Source of the DNA: Paenibacillus mucilaginosus 3016
GTDB taxonomy: Bacteria; Bacillota; Bacilli; Paenibacillales; NBRC-103111
DNA length: 64,000 nucleotides
Assembly (NCBI RefSeq): GCF_000250655.1
Contig: NC_016935.1
Location: 3,304,001-3,368,000 of the forward strand
Direction: 5' to 3'
A model generated the notes under the pieces. It saw nothing but the letters and a program-made list of their open reading frames with translations. It did not search any database and was not told the origin of the DNA. Positions 46,907 to 55,171 of this stretch are shown in pieces; position 1 is the stretch's first letter; the number at the start of each line of letters is the position of its first letter. Made by a program: the position numbers and the translations under genes.

Positions 46907-47608
46907 TTGAGATTCAAGAGCGGTGTAAGAGGCATCATCTTTGATATGGACAACACGCTGCTCTCATCCCGGATCGACTTCGCCGCCATGAAGGGGGACG
47001 TGTACAAGGCGCTGCTCGAGCTGGGAGGGCTCCCGGAGCCCGTTGTCCTGGAGGAGCATACGACGGCGACGCTCATTGGTCTCGCCAAGGAGAGCGGTCT
47101 GGCGGACGGGCCGCTAACCGCGATCTGGACCCTCGTGGCGGAGCACGAGCTGCGGGGAATGGAAGGCGCGGGGCTGGAGCCCGGGGCGGCCGAGATGCTG
47201 AAGCGGCTGCACGGCCGTCTTCCGCTCACCGTGGTCACCAATAACGCGGAGCCGGCAGCCGCGGCAGCCCTGGAGCAGACGGGGATCGCTCGTTATATCG
47301 ATCTGCTCGTCGGGAGGGAAGGGATGGACGCGCTGAAGCCCTCGCCCTCCGGCTTCCTGTCGGTGCTCGGCAGGTACCCGGGGATTCCGGCAGCGGAGTG
47401 GGTGTCGCTCGGCGACTCCTGGATTGACGGGAAGGCGGCGATGGGAGCGGGCGTTCCTTTCGTGAGCTACGGCAGTCCGGCGGGAGCCATGGAAGCCCGG
47501 GGCGTACGCACGGCCGGCAGGATCCTGCACCTGGACGAGTGGATTCCGTGGCTGGAGAAGGCCCGCCTGCCGCAGCCGGACGGCCGGCGATCGGACTCGC
47601 CTGAGTGA
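46907..47608 (+). CDS. HAD family hydrolase
   Basis: 233 residues. HAD motif I is IIFDMDNTLLSS (Asp nucleophile and general acid), a helical cap covers about 25-90, motif II is VVTNNAE, motif III Lys is in DALKPSPSG and motif IV is VSLGDSWIDGKAA. It is a phosphoglycolate-phosphatase-like subfamily IA enzyme; the substrate is unknown. A TTG start at 46907 follows GAGGAGG. Confidence 0.93.
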   Translation: MRFKSGVRGIIFDMDNTLLSSRIDFAAMKGDVYKALLELGGLPEPVVLEEHTTATLIGLAKESGLADGPLTAIWTLVAEHELRGMEGAGLEPGAAEMLKRLHGRLPLTVVTNNAEPAAAAALEQTGIARYIDLLVGREGMDALKPSPSGFLSVLGRYPGIPAAEWVSLGDSWIDGKAAMGAGVPFVSYGSPAGAMEARGVRTAGRILHLDEWIPWLEKARLPQPDGRRSDSPE

Positions 47609-47648
47609 GGGCAGCGGGAAGCCGCTGAAGTTTCAAAAGGAGGAGAGC

Positions 47649-47918
47649 ATGGGTAAAATCATTAGAAACGCTCTGCTGTTCACAGCAGGCATTCACGTAC
47701 TGTTTTTTGCTTATCAAATCCTGCATGGGATGTATCTCACCTACACTTACGTGCCGGATATCGTCGACGCGTATTCTTCTGCCGGCGCTATGGGGCAGAA
47801 GGTCAGCTTCGGCAGGCAGCCCGCCTTCTCCGGCTGGGATTACCTGTGGACGGTTCTGGGCGGTATGGTGCTTTACATGGCGGTAGTTCATCCGTTGCTG
47901 AACAGGCGCAGGAAATGA
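47649..47918 (+). CDS. small membrane protein
   Basis: 89 residues with two hydrophobic segments (about 7-28 and 64-83) separated by an exposed loop (VPDIVDAYSSAGAMGQK). AAGGAGGAG precedes the ATG. Its stop overlaps the next gene by four bases. No family is recognised. Confidence 0.75.
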   Translation: MGKIIRNALLFTAGIHVLFFAYQILHGMYLTYTYVPDIVDAYSSAGAMGQKVSFGRQPAFSGWDYLWTVLGGMVLYMAVVHPLLNRRRK

Positions 47919-48643
47919 AAGTCCGTCTCTCTATCAGAGGGTGGAGGATCATAGCACTGCTGGCGCTTGCGGCCGGAATCCTATTCTATTACCGAAGCTA
48001 CTTTTTCTTTGACGTATATATTGACATCACCCGTGCCGGTCCGGGGCCGTTCTCCGTCGGTGCGGTGCTGCTGTCCTTCGGGGCGGCCGTGGCGCTGACC
48101 TGGGGGCTGTTGTACCTGGGGTGCCTGAAGCGGCACGGCTGGACAGCGCTGCTGATGCTCGCTGTGCTGGCTGCACCCCCCGTGTACACGGGAGCGAAGC
48201 TGCTCGCCAACGGGGCGACGGCGCCGGACCCCGGGTTCTCGCTTGCACTGCACGAGGCCTTTACAGCTTTACACCGGGAAGCGGTGGCGGAAGGAACGAC
48301 CGTGACGGTGGATTTCCGGAAGATGTCCGGGGACAGACCCTGGGAGCGCATGCTGATCTTCGGCCCTTACAGCTCGGGAGAGCAGGTGAACAAGGCGCTC
48401 GGCTTCCAGTGGACGCAAGAGGACTTCTTCACGTCTCACGAGAGAGACTATCGGATCCTGTTCGTACAAGGGGACAGGGTAGTTGGGGAGTTGGGCTTCG
48501 ATGGGCTCATCCGCTCCTCTCCGAGTAAGTACAAGCCCGGAGAGGCCGTGTTCGAGCTGACGAACAAACCTGACCCTTACGGTGCGGGAGACCATCCTAC
48601 GATATTCGAGCTGAGCCCGGCCCGGACGGGAGAGACATCATAG
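47915..48643 (+). CDS. membrane protein with the unnamed domain also found at 26604
   Basis: 242 residues. Three hydrophobic segments (about 10-28, 45-68, 76-95) lead to an extracytoplasmic domain that contains FGPYSSGEQVNKALGFQWT and FVQGDRVVGELGFDG, matching the secreted 144-residue protein encoded at 26604. ATGA overlap couples it to the preceding small membrane protein. The ATG at 47915 is chosen because the upstream extension is out-of-family and overlaps that gene. The function is unknown. Confidence 0.8.
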   Translation: MKVRLSIRGWRIIALLALAAGILFYYRSYFFFDVYIDITRAGPGPFSVGAVLLSFGAAVALTWGLLYLGCLKRHGWTALLMLAVLAAPPVYTGAKLLANGATAPDPGFSLALHEAFTALHREAVAEGTTVTVDFRKMSGDRPWERMLIFGPYSSGEQVNKALGFQWTQEDFFTSHERDYRILFVQGDRVVGELGFDGLIRSSPSKYKPGEAVFELTNKPDPYGAGDHPTIFELSPARTGETS

Positions 48644-48710
48644 CATGCAGACAGGCGGAGTGCGCATAGGTATATAAAATTCCAGATATGCCGGGGTGAG
48701 AAGGATGGAC

Positions 48711-49292
48711 ATGGTCTTTGTGCTTCATGGCGAGTCGCAGCACTCGCTCCATCAGAATGGGCAGCAGATGAGGGACCCGGGGCTGACCGAGGCCGGGCGG
48801 AAGGAGGCCGAGCGGCTGCGGCAGCGCTACGAGCTGTCGCCGGCGGACGCCGTTCTGGCCGGGCCGACGGTGCGCATGCTCGAAACCGCCCAGCTTTGGA
48901 CCCGTGGGGCGGAGTGCAAGCGGATGGTTCATCCGCTCGCCGGTCCCCGCCAGCATCCGGTAAGGTATGATTTTCGCACGCACCCCTGTGACGAGCCGCT
49001 GGACCCCTCGCGCATCCGCGCTGAGTACACCGATTGGCTGATGCCCGCCGATCTCCCCGAGCATCTGTGGCTGCAGGGCATCCACACGCTGCCCGGCCTC
49101 TTGTTTGCGCAGCAGGCGGACCGCTTCCTGCAGTGGTGCCGGCAGCTCGGCCAGCAGCGTGTGTTCATCGTCACCGATGCGGGCACTACGGATGCGTATA
49201 TCGACCATATCCGCTCCCGCTGCTCGCGTGCGGAGGAGGCCTGCCGGGTGAACCCGGAAAGGGAGGATTGGCTTTTTTCGATTTCCGTCTGA
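48711..49292 (+). CDS. histidine-phosphatase-superfamily protein with altered catalytic residues
   Basis: 193 residues. The fold is clear from LHGESQHSL, DPGLTEAGRKEAERL and AGPTVRMLETAQ, but the RHG motif reads LHG and the second catalytic His lies in a stretch IVTDAGTTDAY where Asp replaces it. The first His and the helix Arg remain. Phosphatase activity is therefore doubtful. GAGAAGG at 48698-48704 fits the ATG at 48711; GTG 48696 and ATG 48705 are in frame but poorly spaced. Confidence 0.82.
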   Translation: MVFVLHGESQHSLHQNGQQMRDPGLTEAGRKEAERLRQRYELSPADAVLAGPTVRMLETAQLWTRGAECKRMVHPLAGPRQHPVRYDFRTHPCDEPLDPSRIRAEYTDWLMPADLPEHLWLQGIHTLPGLLFAQQADRFLQWCRQLGQQRVFIVTDAGTTDAYIDHIRSRCSRAEEACRVNPEREDWLFSISV

Positions 49293-49343
49293 GTCTTTCG
49301 ACAATTTGCGATTTTTTTATTTCATGAGCGCAGGGGCATATGC

Positions 49344-49349
49344 TATAAT
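49344..49349 (+). promoter_or_regulatory. -10 box of the aspartokinase gene
   Basis: TATAAT, preceded after 17 bp by the weak -35 TTCATG at 49321. No lysine riboswitch is visible in the 40-base leader. Confidence 0.5.
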
Positions 49350-49390
49350 CTCTTAATAGTTGTATAAGTTTGTTTAGGGAGTGAGCAGCT

Positions 49391-50647
49391 TTGTCTCTGA
49401 TTGTAATGAAATTCGGCGGAAGCTCCGTAGGTACTCCGGAGCGGATGAAGCGCGTAGCCTCCCGGATCGTGGAGAGAAAGCGCGAAGGCCATCAATGCGT
49501 TGTCGTTGTATCCGCGATGGGGGATACGACCGACGAACTGATCGATCTGTCCAAGCAGATTGCGGATGGGAATCCTCCGGCACGCGAGATGGATATGCTG
49601 CTGACAACAGGCGAGCAGGTATCCGTGGCGCTGCTGTCCATGGCTATACATAGTTTGGGTGAGCCGGCCGTGTCGTTCACGGGCTGGCAGGCGGGGATGT
49701 ACACCGAAGCCGTGCATGCCAAGGCACGGATTACCGACATCCAGCCGAAGCGCGTCCTTGCGGCGCTGGACGCAGGCCAGATCGTCATCGTGGCCGGCTT
49801 CCAGGGCATGAGCGAAGAGGGCGAGATCACGACGCTCGGCCGCGGCGGCTCCGATACGACGGCCGTGGCGCTGGCTGCTGCGATCAAGGCGGACGTCTGC
49901 GAGATTTTCACGGACGTCGACGGCGTATACTCGACCGACCCGCGTGTAGTGAAGTGCGCGAGGAAGCTCGGCGAGATCTCGTATGACGAGATGCTCGAGC
50001 TGGCCAACCTCGGCGCGGCGGTGCTCCACCCGAGAGCGGTGGAATACGCGAAGAATTACAACGTATCGCTGGTCGTGAGATCCAGCTTTAACCATAATGA
50101 AGGAACGTACGTGAAGGAGGAAGCGGCGATGGAACAAGGCATCGTAGTCCGGGGTATTGCCTACGATAAGAACGTGGCACGAATCAGTATTTTGGGTGTG
50201 GAAGAGAAACCGGGCCAGCTGGCCAAAGTATTCACGGCCCTGGCGAACGCCCAGGTCGATGTCGACATTATCGTACAGAGCGGTGTCCTGAACGGCCTCG
50301 CCGACTTCTCGTGCACAGTCTCCCTGGCGGACCGCGAAACGGCGCTGCAGGCGATCGAAGCGATCCGTCCGAGCGTAGGCTTCCGTGAAGTGACCTCCGA
50401 GATCAACCTCGTTAAGGTTTCCATCGTCGGTGCCGGCATGGTGTCCACGCCGGGTGTCGCCGCCAAGATGTTCGAGGTGATCTCGGATCTCGGCATCTCG
50501 ATCCTGCTCGTGAGCACGTCCGAAATCAAGACCTCCTGCGTCATCGAGAACAGCCGCCTGAACGAAGTCATCAGCGCGCTGCACAGCGCTTACGGTCTCG
50601 ATACGGAAGAAACCGCCTTTGTAGGCGGTCCGTCCGAGCGTCGTTAA
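49391..50647 (+). CDS. lysC: aspartate kinase (aspartokinase II type), alpha subunit
   Basis: 418 residues. The kinase domain starts LIVMKFGGSSVGTPERM and includes EITTLGRGGSDTTAVALAAA and FTDVDGVYSTDPRVV; two ACT domains follow from about 262 (NVARISILGVEEKPGQLAKV). It phosphorylates aspartate at the head of the lysine/threonine/methionine/diaminopimelate pathway. TTG start at 49391 after AGGGAGTGAGCAG. An internal ribosome binding site and ATG at 50129 would give the beta subunit, as in B. subtilis LysC. Confidence 0.95.
   Translation: MSLIVMKFGGSSVGTPERMKRVASRIVERKREGHQCVVVVSAMGDTTDELIDLSKQIADGNPPAREMDMLLTTGEQVSVALLSMAIHSLGEPAVSFTGWQAGMYTEAVHAKARITDIQPKRVLAALDAGQIVIVAGFQGMSEEGEITTLGRGGSDTTAVALAAAIKADVCEIFTDVDGVYSTDPRVVKCARKLGEISYDEMLELANLGAAVLHPRAVEYAKNYNVSLVVRSSFNHNEGTYVKEEAAMEQGIVVRGIAYDKNVARISILGVEEKPGQLAKVFTALANAQVDVDIIVQSGVLNGLADFSCTVSLADRETALQAIEAIRPSVGFREVTSEINLVKVSIVGAGMVSTPGVAAKMFEVISDLGISILLVSTSEIKTSCVIENSRLNEVISALHSAYGLDTEETAFVGGPSERR
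50129..50647 (+). CDS. aspartokinase II beta subunit, internal in-frame start
   Basis: AAGGAGGAAG at 50114-50123 is six bases before an in-frame ATG at 50129. The product would be 172 residues covering both ACT domains. B. subtilis lysC makes its beta subunit from an equivalent internal start. The RBS sequence also encodes residues of the alpha chain (VKEEAAMEQG). Confidence 0.65.
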   Translation: MEQGIVVRGIAYDKNVARISILGVEEKPGQLAKVFTALANAQVDVDIIVQSGVLNGLADFSCTVSLADRETALQAIEAIRPSVGFREVTSEINLVKVSIVGAGMVSTPGVAAKMFEVISDLGISILLVSTSEIKTSCVIENSRLNEVISALHSAYGLDTEETAFVGGPSERR

Positions 50648-50681
50648 GTTGTTGACAGGCGGGCGTCCAAGCCTGCTCCGG

Positions 50682-51146
50682 CTAACCGAGCTTCCCGAAG
50701 ACATAAGTGAACACTTTCAGCAGGAAAGCGGTAATCCCGGCGGCCATCAGTGGTCCGACCGGGATTCCTTTTAGGAAGATGATACCGAAGATCGAACCGA
50801 TGACAAGGCCCACAATCATTTGTGGGTCTATTTTTAGCAGCTCCAGCCCTTTGCCGTTCATGTAGGTAGCGATGGCTCCTCCGAGCAGAGCCAGGATGCC
50901 GGGCCACGTCGTGAACATCGAGGTCACATCCTTGATCGAGATGCGCTCGCTGGCGAACGGCACAAGCACGCCCATCGTCAGAAAAAGCAGCCCGAGCTCG
51001 AGTCCCCTCCGTTCGATGGAGGGAAGGTAGCGCTCCAGGCTGATCAGCTTGACGATGAGCAGCACGCAGGCCGCTGTAGTTATGATATGCGAGCGCCCGA
51101 TCAGCCCGATGATGATCAGTGCAACCAGCAGAATGTCTCCATTCAC
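50682..51146 (-). CDS. DUF441 membrane protein (YtwI-like)
   Basis: 154 residues with four hydrophobic segments; [13 protein letters not shown] and [16 protein letters not shown] are family-typical. No ribosome binding site stands out except GGAGAC close to the ATG. The gene converges with lysC from the opposite strand. DUF441 proteins are of unknown function. Confidence 0.9.
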   Translation of the reverse strand: MNGDILLVALIIIGLIGRSHIITTAACVLLIVKLISLERYLPSIERRGLELGLLFLTMGVLVPFASERISIKDVTSMFTTWPGILALLGGAIATYMNGKGLELLKIDPQMIVGLVIGSIFGIIFLKGIPVGPLMAAGITAFLLKVFTYVFGKLG

Positions 51147-51154
51147 CGCACCCC

Positions 51155-51201
51155 GCCCCTTGTCCTCGTGGATTCTTTTTATGTCTATGAGGACAAGGGG
51201 C
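51155..51201 (+). terminator. long-loop hairpin upstream of the DUF441 gene
   Basis: A perfect 13-bp stem (GCCCCTTGTCCTC with GAGGACAAGGGGC), 21-base loop, followed by TTTTC on the forward strand only. Confidence 0.5.
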
Positions 51202-51210
51202 TTTTCATGA

Positions 51211-51957
51211 TTACAAAGAAGTGAGCGTGGGGAACAGCTGCAGCCGGCCGTCCGCGATCTCGGGGGCGGCCTCGATGGCGTTCAGCCGGGAGCAGTACGC
51301 TACGTCCTCGCGGAACCCCAGAGAGACGAGCCGGCGTCCGTTCTCACAGGCAAGCAGGGCGCCTTCGAGATTGCCATTGGCTGCACGGAACGCATGCAGC
51401 ATGGCAAGGCCGAAGTCGTTGACCTGCAGATGGTCGCCCTGGCGCCCGGACCCGGTGTAAGCCGACAGCAGCTCGTCGACGATGGCGCCGGCCCCCAGGC
51501 CGTCCTCGAGCGAGAAGATATCCCGGGTGCCCGAACAGAGGATGACGATCTCCCGTCCCAGCGCCAGCGCTTTCCCGGCACAGGCGCGGGCGTTGAGCAG
51601 CGAGCCGGCCAGAATGCGTCCGGCCTGCTCCGCCTTGCGGATGGCGCGGGTGCCGTTGGTCGTCGTCATCACGAGGACGCTCCCGCCGACCACGGAAGGC
51701 GTATACTCGAGCGGCGAGTTGCCGAGGTCAAAGCCGGGAATGCGGCGGCAGCCGCGTTCGCCTCCGAGCAGATGCCCCGGAAGCTGCAGCTCCTTCGCCT
51801 GCTCGACGGTCTCGACCGGAATTACGGCACGGCAGCCGCTGGCCAGGGCGGCGAGCATGGTCGAGGTGGCCCGCAGCACATCGATGACAATAACGGTTTT
51901 GCGTCTCAACTCCTCTACGCGTGCTTCCTGAATCGTAGGGATGACACTAATGTTCAT
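51211..51957 (-). CDS. comB: 2-phosphosulfolactate phosphatase
   Basis: 248 residues from the ATG at 51957 preceded by [33 protein letters not shown] (about 21-40), [20 protein letters not shown] and TTNGTRAI are signatures of the ComB family, a Mg-dependent phosphatase making sulfolactate. In B. subtilis the homologue (yitC) lies beside yitD and provides spore sulfolactate. Here the gene lies 22 bp downstream of comA on the same strand. Confidence 0.93.
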   Translation of the reverse strand: MNISVIPTIQEARVEELRRKTVIVIDVLRATSTMLAALASGCRAVIPVETVEQAKELQLPGHLLGGERGCRRIPGFDLGNSPLEYTPSVVGGSVLVMTTTNGTRAIRKAEQAGRILAGSLLNARACAGKALALGREIVILCSGTRDIFSLEDGLGAGAIVDELLSAYTGSGRQGDHLQVNDFGLAMLHAFRAANGNLEGALLACENGRRLVSLGFREDVAYCSRLNAIEAAPEIADGRLQLFPTLTSL

Positions 51958-51979
51958 GACGGAGAATCTCTCCTCCTCT

Positions 51980-52819
51980 CTAAATCTCCCAGGCCCAGCT
52001 AGGATCCCCGCTCTTGCGGCCTTCGTTGCCCAGAAGCAGGGTGTCCGAGCGAAGTCCCCGGCGGAGCGCCTCGAGCGAGATGACATCCCCCGGTGCGATG
52101 TTGCCTAGATGAATGCCCGTGCCCAGCGTGTTCAGCAGGTGTACCTGCTGCTCCTTGTGCGGCGCCTCCCAGAGCAGCACCGCCGGACTCGGCACCCCCT
52201 TCAATACCATGGCGATCTCCTCATCCTTGCAGCCGCCCTGTTCGTCGAAGATGCCGACGCCCTTGCCCGACTCCCTGCCCTCGATCGTGACGAGGGAGGC
52301 TCCGAGCTCCGAATCCACCGTCACCGTCTCGATCAGCTCCTGCAGTTCGATCGCCGAGCCCCAGCCTTTTTTGCCGTATTCCGTAATCACCGTAAGCCCC
52401 GCATCCAGCCCCCGGCAGATCAGCTCGCTGCGCAGGGAGCGCGGGACTTCGATCGTTCCGTCCGATACCTCGAGGCCGTTGAAGCCTAGCTGCCGGACCA
52501 TCTCGAAGAATGGCTGTACGGCGCCTTGACGGATCGCCACCTCCAGGAAGGTGCCTCCCGGATAGACAACGATGTCGTGCCCTTTGATCATCTCGATCTT
52601 TTGCTTCAGAAATTCCGTTGTATAGAGCGGCGAAGTGCCGAAACCGATCTTGAGCATGTCAATATAAGGAGCAGCCGTTTCGAGCAAATCTTCCAAGGCA
52701 TGGAGCCCCAGGCCTTTGTCAATCACCATCGTCTGTCCCAGGCTTCTCGGTTTGCCGGTCCGCACGCCGGTCGGATCGCTCAGCAGGGGATGCCACTGCC
52801 CCGGTGATGTAACCTCCAT
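51980..52819 (-). CDS. comA: phosphosulfolactate synthase
   Basis: 279 residues, TIM barrel: MLKIGFGTSPLY, VVYPGGTFLEVA, GFNGLEVSDGTIEVP and EGRESGKGVGIFDEQG are typical of ComA, which adds sulfite to phosphoenolpyruvate. The start is ATG 52819 because GAGGCG is nine bases upstream; TTG 52825 is also in frame. Together with comB it should supply 3-sulfolactate, a major small molecule of Bacillus spores (family knowledge). Confidence 0.92.
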   Translation of the reverse strand: MEVTSPGQWHPLLSDPTGVRTGKPRSLGQTMVIDKGLGLHALEDLLETAAPYIDMLKIGFGTSPLYTTEFLKQKIEMIKGHDIVVYPGGTFLEVAIRQGAVQPFFEMVRQLGFNGLEVSDGTIEVPRSLRSELICRGLDAGLTVITEYGKKGWGSAIELQELIETVTVDSELGASLVTIEGRESGKGVGIFDEQGGCKDEEIAMVLKGVPSPAVLLWEAPHKEQQVHLLNTLGTGIHLGNIAPGDVISLEALRRGLRSDTLLLGNEGRKSGDPSWAWEI

Positions 52820-52897
52820 GTCCAATCGCCTCGCTGTACTATATTGTTTTGAATCACCCTCAGCATATGCATTTTTGGATGGGGTGGTGCCCGGTTA

Positions 52898-52926
52898 GCC
52901 TAAATGAAGACGAGCCCGCATACATT
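52898..52926 (+). promoter_or_regulatory. possible sigma-E promoter of yqhV
   Basis: CATACATT (52919-52926), identical to the spoIIIA -10 box, with a weak -35 GCCTAAAT 13 bp upstream (52898-52905). Confidence 0.35.
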
Positions 52927-52957
52927 GATGAGGAGAAACCAAGCTGGAGGGAATCCC

Positions 52958-53230
52958 ATGTCGATGATCAACAAAATCGTTTTGAGCATGGCCATGCTGA
53001 GGCTGCTGTCGGGTACGATCGAGATCATGGCCGCGCTGCTCATGCTCCGCTTCAATCAGATCGAGAAGGCGCTTCTGGTGAATTCCGGGCTGGCGCTTGT
53101 CGGTCCCCTGGTGCTGCTGACGACCACGACGATCGGGCTTGTAGGTTTGGCGGATAAGCTCTCCGTGGGCAAGTTCCTGTGGGTGCTCGCCGGTGTGGCG
53201 TGTCTCTTTATCGGAATCTTAAAAAAGTAA
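52958..53230 (+). CDS. yqhV: YqhV-like membrane protein (DUF2619)
   Basis: 90 residues with three hydrophobic segments (about 8-28, 36-60, 68-86). It sits directly before spoIIIAA as in B. subtilis. The ATG at 52958 follows TGGAGGGAA; the upstream in-frame ATG at 52904 lies in the promoter region. The function is unknown; a sporulation link is suggested by location. Confidence 0.88.
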   Translation: MSMINKIVLSMAMLRLLSGTIEIMAALLMLRFNQIEKALLVNSGLALVGPLVLLTTTTIGLVGLADKLSVGKFLWVLAGVACLFIGILKK

Positions 53231-53239
53231 TGGGAGACT

Positions 53240-53268
53240 GTCATATTTCAGTAGGACGGGCATACATT
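53240..53268 (+). promoter_or_regulatory. sigma-E promoter of the spoIIIA operon
   Basis: GTCATATT (53240-53247), 13 bp, CATACATT (53261-53268), an almost perfect match to the mother-cell sigma-E consensus. Transcription would begin near 53275. Confidence 0.85.
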
Positions 53269-53303
53269 GGATTGTAAAGATGGACAGCTTGGGGGGATGG
53301 CGC

Positions 53304-54308
53304 TTGATCCAGTCGGTCTTACCTTATTTCTCCGCTCCGCTGCAGCGCATTCTAGCAGCTCTGCCGGCGCACATGCTGGGTGATCTGCAGGAAATCCGGA
53401 TCCGCGAGAATCGCCCGCTCGAGCTGATCCGCGCGGGCGGCAGCCGCTTCGTTACCGCCGAAGGACGGACGGCCCAAGACAGTGAAGCGGCGTACAGGCC
53501 CACCCGGGAGGACTGCCGGACCCTGCTCGAGCTGCTTACGCAGCATTCGCTCTACACCTTCGAGGAAGAGCTGAAGCGGGGCTTCATCACGATTGCCGGC
53601 GGCCACCGGGTGGGACTGGCCGGCCGGACGGTGGTCGAGCAGGGCCGGGTCAAATATGTGAAGGACGTCGCTTCTTTCAATATCCGGATCGCCCGGGAAT
53701 GGAAGGGAGCGGCGGCGGGTGTCGCGCCCCACCTGCTGGAGCCGGGCACCCGCCGGCTGTGCCGGACGCTGGTGATCTCTCCGCCGCAGCTCGGCAAGAC
53801 GACGCTGGTGCGGGATCTGGCCCGGCTGCTCAGCAGCGGCAGTGCGGAGGCGGGCATCGGCGGACGCAGCTTCAAGGTCGGCATCGTCGACGAGCGTTCT
53901 GAGATTGCGGCCTGCGTGCGCGGCGTGCCCCGCTTCGACGTCGGCCCGCGAACGGACGTGCTGGACGGCTGTCCGAAGGCGGAGGGGATGATGATGATGA
54001 TCCGCTCGATGTCGCCCGAGGTACTCATCGCCGATGAGATCGGCCGCAGCGAGGATGCGGCGGCCATTCACGAGGCGCTGCATGCGGGCATCGGCCTGAT
54101 CGCCACAGCCCACGGCAGGGACGTCGACGATGTACGGCGGCGCCCTATCCTGAAGGAGCTGCTTGCCGGGGGGGTCTTCGACCGGTTCGTGGTGCTCTCG
54201 CGGGCCGCGGGCGAAGGCTCCGGGGCCGGAGCGCCCCGCACAGCGGTGTACGACGCGCAGGGCCGGCGGCTGGACGAGCGGCTGGCGCTGCGGGGGGGCC
54301 TTAGCTGA
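53304..54308 (+). CDS. spoIIIAA: stage III sporulation protein AA (ATPase)
   Basis: 334 residues from a TTG at 53304. A secretion-type ATPase of the mother cell-forespore feeding-tube complex: P-loop SPPQLGKTTLVRDLARLL, Walker B region VLIADEIGRSED and GLIATAHGRDVDD. The ATG at 53280 is in frame but only about five bases from the predicted transcription start and has no ribosome binding site, while GGGGGG at 53291-53296 suits the TTG. It overlaps into the spoIIIAB region. Confidence 0.93.
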   Translation: MIQSVLPYFSAPLQRILAALPAHMLGDLQEIRIRENRPLELIRAGGSRFVTAEGRTAQDSEAAYRPTREDCRTLLELLTQHSLYTFEEELKRGFITIAGGHRVGLAGRTVVEQGRVKYVKDVASFNIRIAREWKGAAAGVAPHLLEPGTRRLCRTLVISPPQLGKTTLVRDLARLLSSGSAEAGIGGRSFKVGIVDERSEIAACVRGVPRFDVGPRTDVLDGCPKAEGMMMMIRSMSPEVLIADEIGRSEDAAAIHEALHAGIGLIATAHGRDVDDVRRRPILKELLAGGVFDRFVVLSRAAGEGSGAGAPRTAVYDAQGRRLDERLALRGGLS

Positions 54309-54360
54309 TGCGGCGGATGCTGCCGAGCGGGACGGCCTCAGGGAAGCGGGGCGCCGCCCC

Positions 54361-54879
54361 ATGCTGAAGCTGCTGGGAGCGGCGCTCGTGCTTCTCGCCG
54401 GCACGCTGATGGGTTTCCACCAGGCGGCCCAGCTCGCGAGGCGCCCGAAGCAGATCGCGGACCTGATCCGCCTGCTGCAGCGGCTCGAGACCGAGATCGT
54501 CTACGGCTTCACCCCGCTGCCGGAGGCGCTGCGGCGCACGGGCGGCACCTGCGCCGCACCGGTAGGGACCCTCTTCCTCGAGACCTCGAGGGAGCTCGAG
54601 CGGGCTGAAGGCGAACAGGCGGCCGGCGTCTGGGAGCGCACGATCACCCGCGGCTGGCGGGCGACGGCGATGAAGCCGCAGGAGCGCGAAGTGCTGCTGC
54701 AGCTGGGGACTACGCTCGGGCTGACCGACCGGGAAGACCAGGTGAAGCACCTGCGTCTGGCCGTCTCGCAGCTGCAGGCGGAGTCGGAGACCGCAAGAGA
54801 CGAGCAGCAGCGCTACGAGCGGATGTGGAAGAGCCTCGGCGTGCTCTTGGGTGCGTTGGTTGTCATTCTGATGTATTAA
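54361..54879 (+). CDS. spoIIIAB: stage III sporulation protein AB
   Basis: 172 residues, type II secretion F-like. N-terminal helix MLKLLGAALVLLAGTLMGF, then RRPKQIADLIRLLQRLETEI and a C-terminal helix VLLGALVVILMY. The frame is open further upstream, but the ATG at 54361 gives the family N-terminus; its ribosome binding site (GAAGCGGGG) is weak, and 52 bases separate it from spoIIIAA. Confidence 0.92.
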   Translation: MLKLLGAALVLLAGTLMGFHQAAQLARRPKQIADLIRLLQRLETEIVYGFTPLPEALRRTGGTCAAPVGTLFLETSRELERAEGEQAAGVWERTITRGWRATAMKPQEREVLLQLGTTLGLTDREDQVKHLRLAVSQLQAESETARDEQQRYERMWKSLGVLLGALVVILMY

Positions 54880-54949
54880 GCCGGCGGCAGCGGCAGGGCG
54901 TGACAGCAGGGCCGGAGCCGGCTGCAGGGTAGGGGGTGAGGTGCCGCCA

Positions 54950-55153
54950 ATGAACGTGGATGTAGATGCGATATTCCAGATTGCCGGCATCGGCATCATT
55001 ATCGCCATGATTCATACCGTGCTCAAGCAGATGGGCAAAGAGGATATGGCCCACTGGGTGACGGTCATCGGGTTTGTCGTCGTGCTGTTCATGGTGGTCA
55101 GCCTGCTCGACAGCCTGTTCAAGGAAATCAAAGCCATTTTCCTCTTCCAATAG
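54950..55153 (+). CDS. spoIIIAC: stage III sporulation protein AC
   Basis: 67 residues, two transmembrane helices, with IFQIAGIGIIIAMIHTVLKQ and the terminal KAIFLFQ of the family. GGGGGTGAGG lies nine or ten bases before the ATG at 54950; a GTG at 54941 is too close. Confidence 0.94.
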   Translation: MNVDVDAIFQIAGIGIIIAMIHTVLKQMGKEDMAHWVTVIGFVVVLFMVVSLLDSLFKEIKAIFLFQ

Positions 55154-55171
55154 GAAGGGAGGAGCGCACCC

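Noticed and set aside
49293..49390. lysine riboswitch upstream of lysC
   Set aside because: The gap is only 98 bp, the predicted leader about 35 bases, and no L-box helices are present.
52840..52870. possible sigma-G promoter for comA (GCATA and CAATATA on the reverse strand)
   Set aside because: Spacing is 19 bp and the -10 box deviates from CATnnTA, so the match is too weak to claim.
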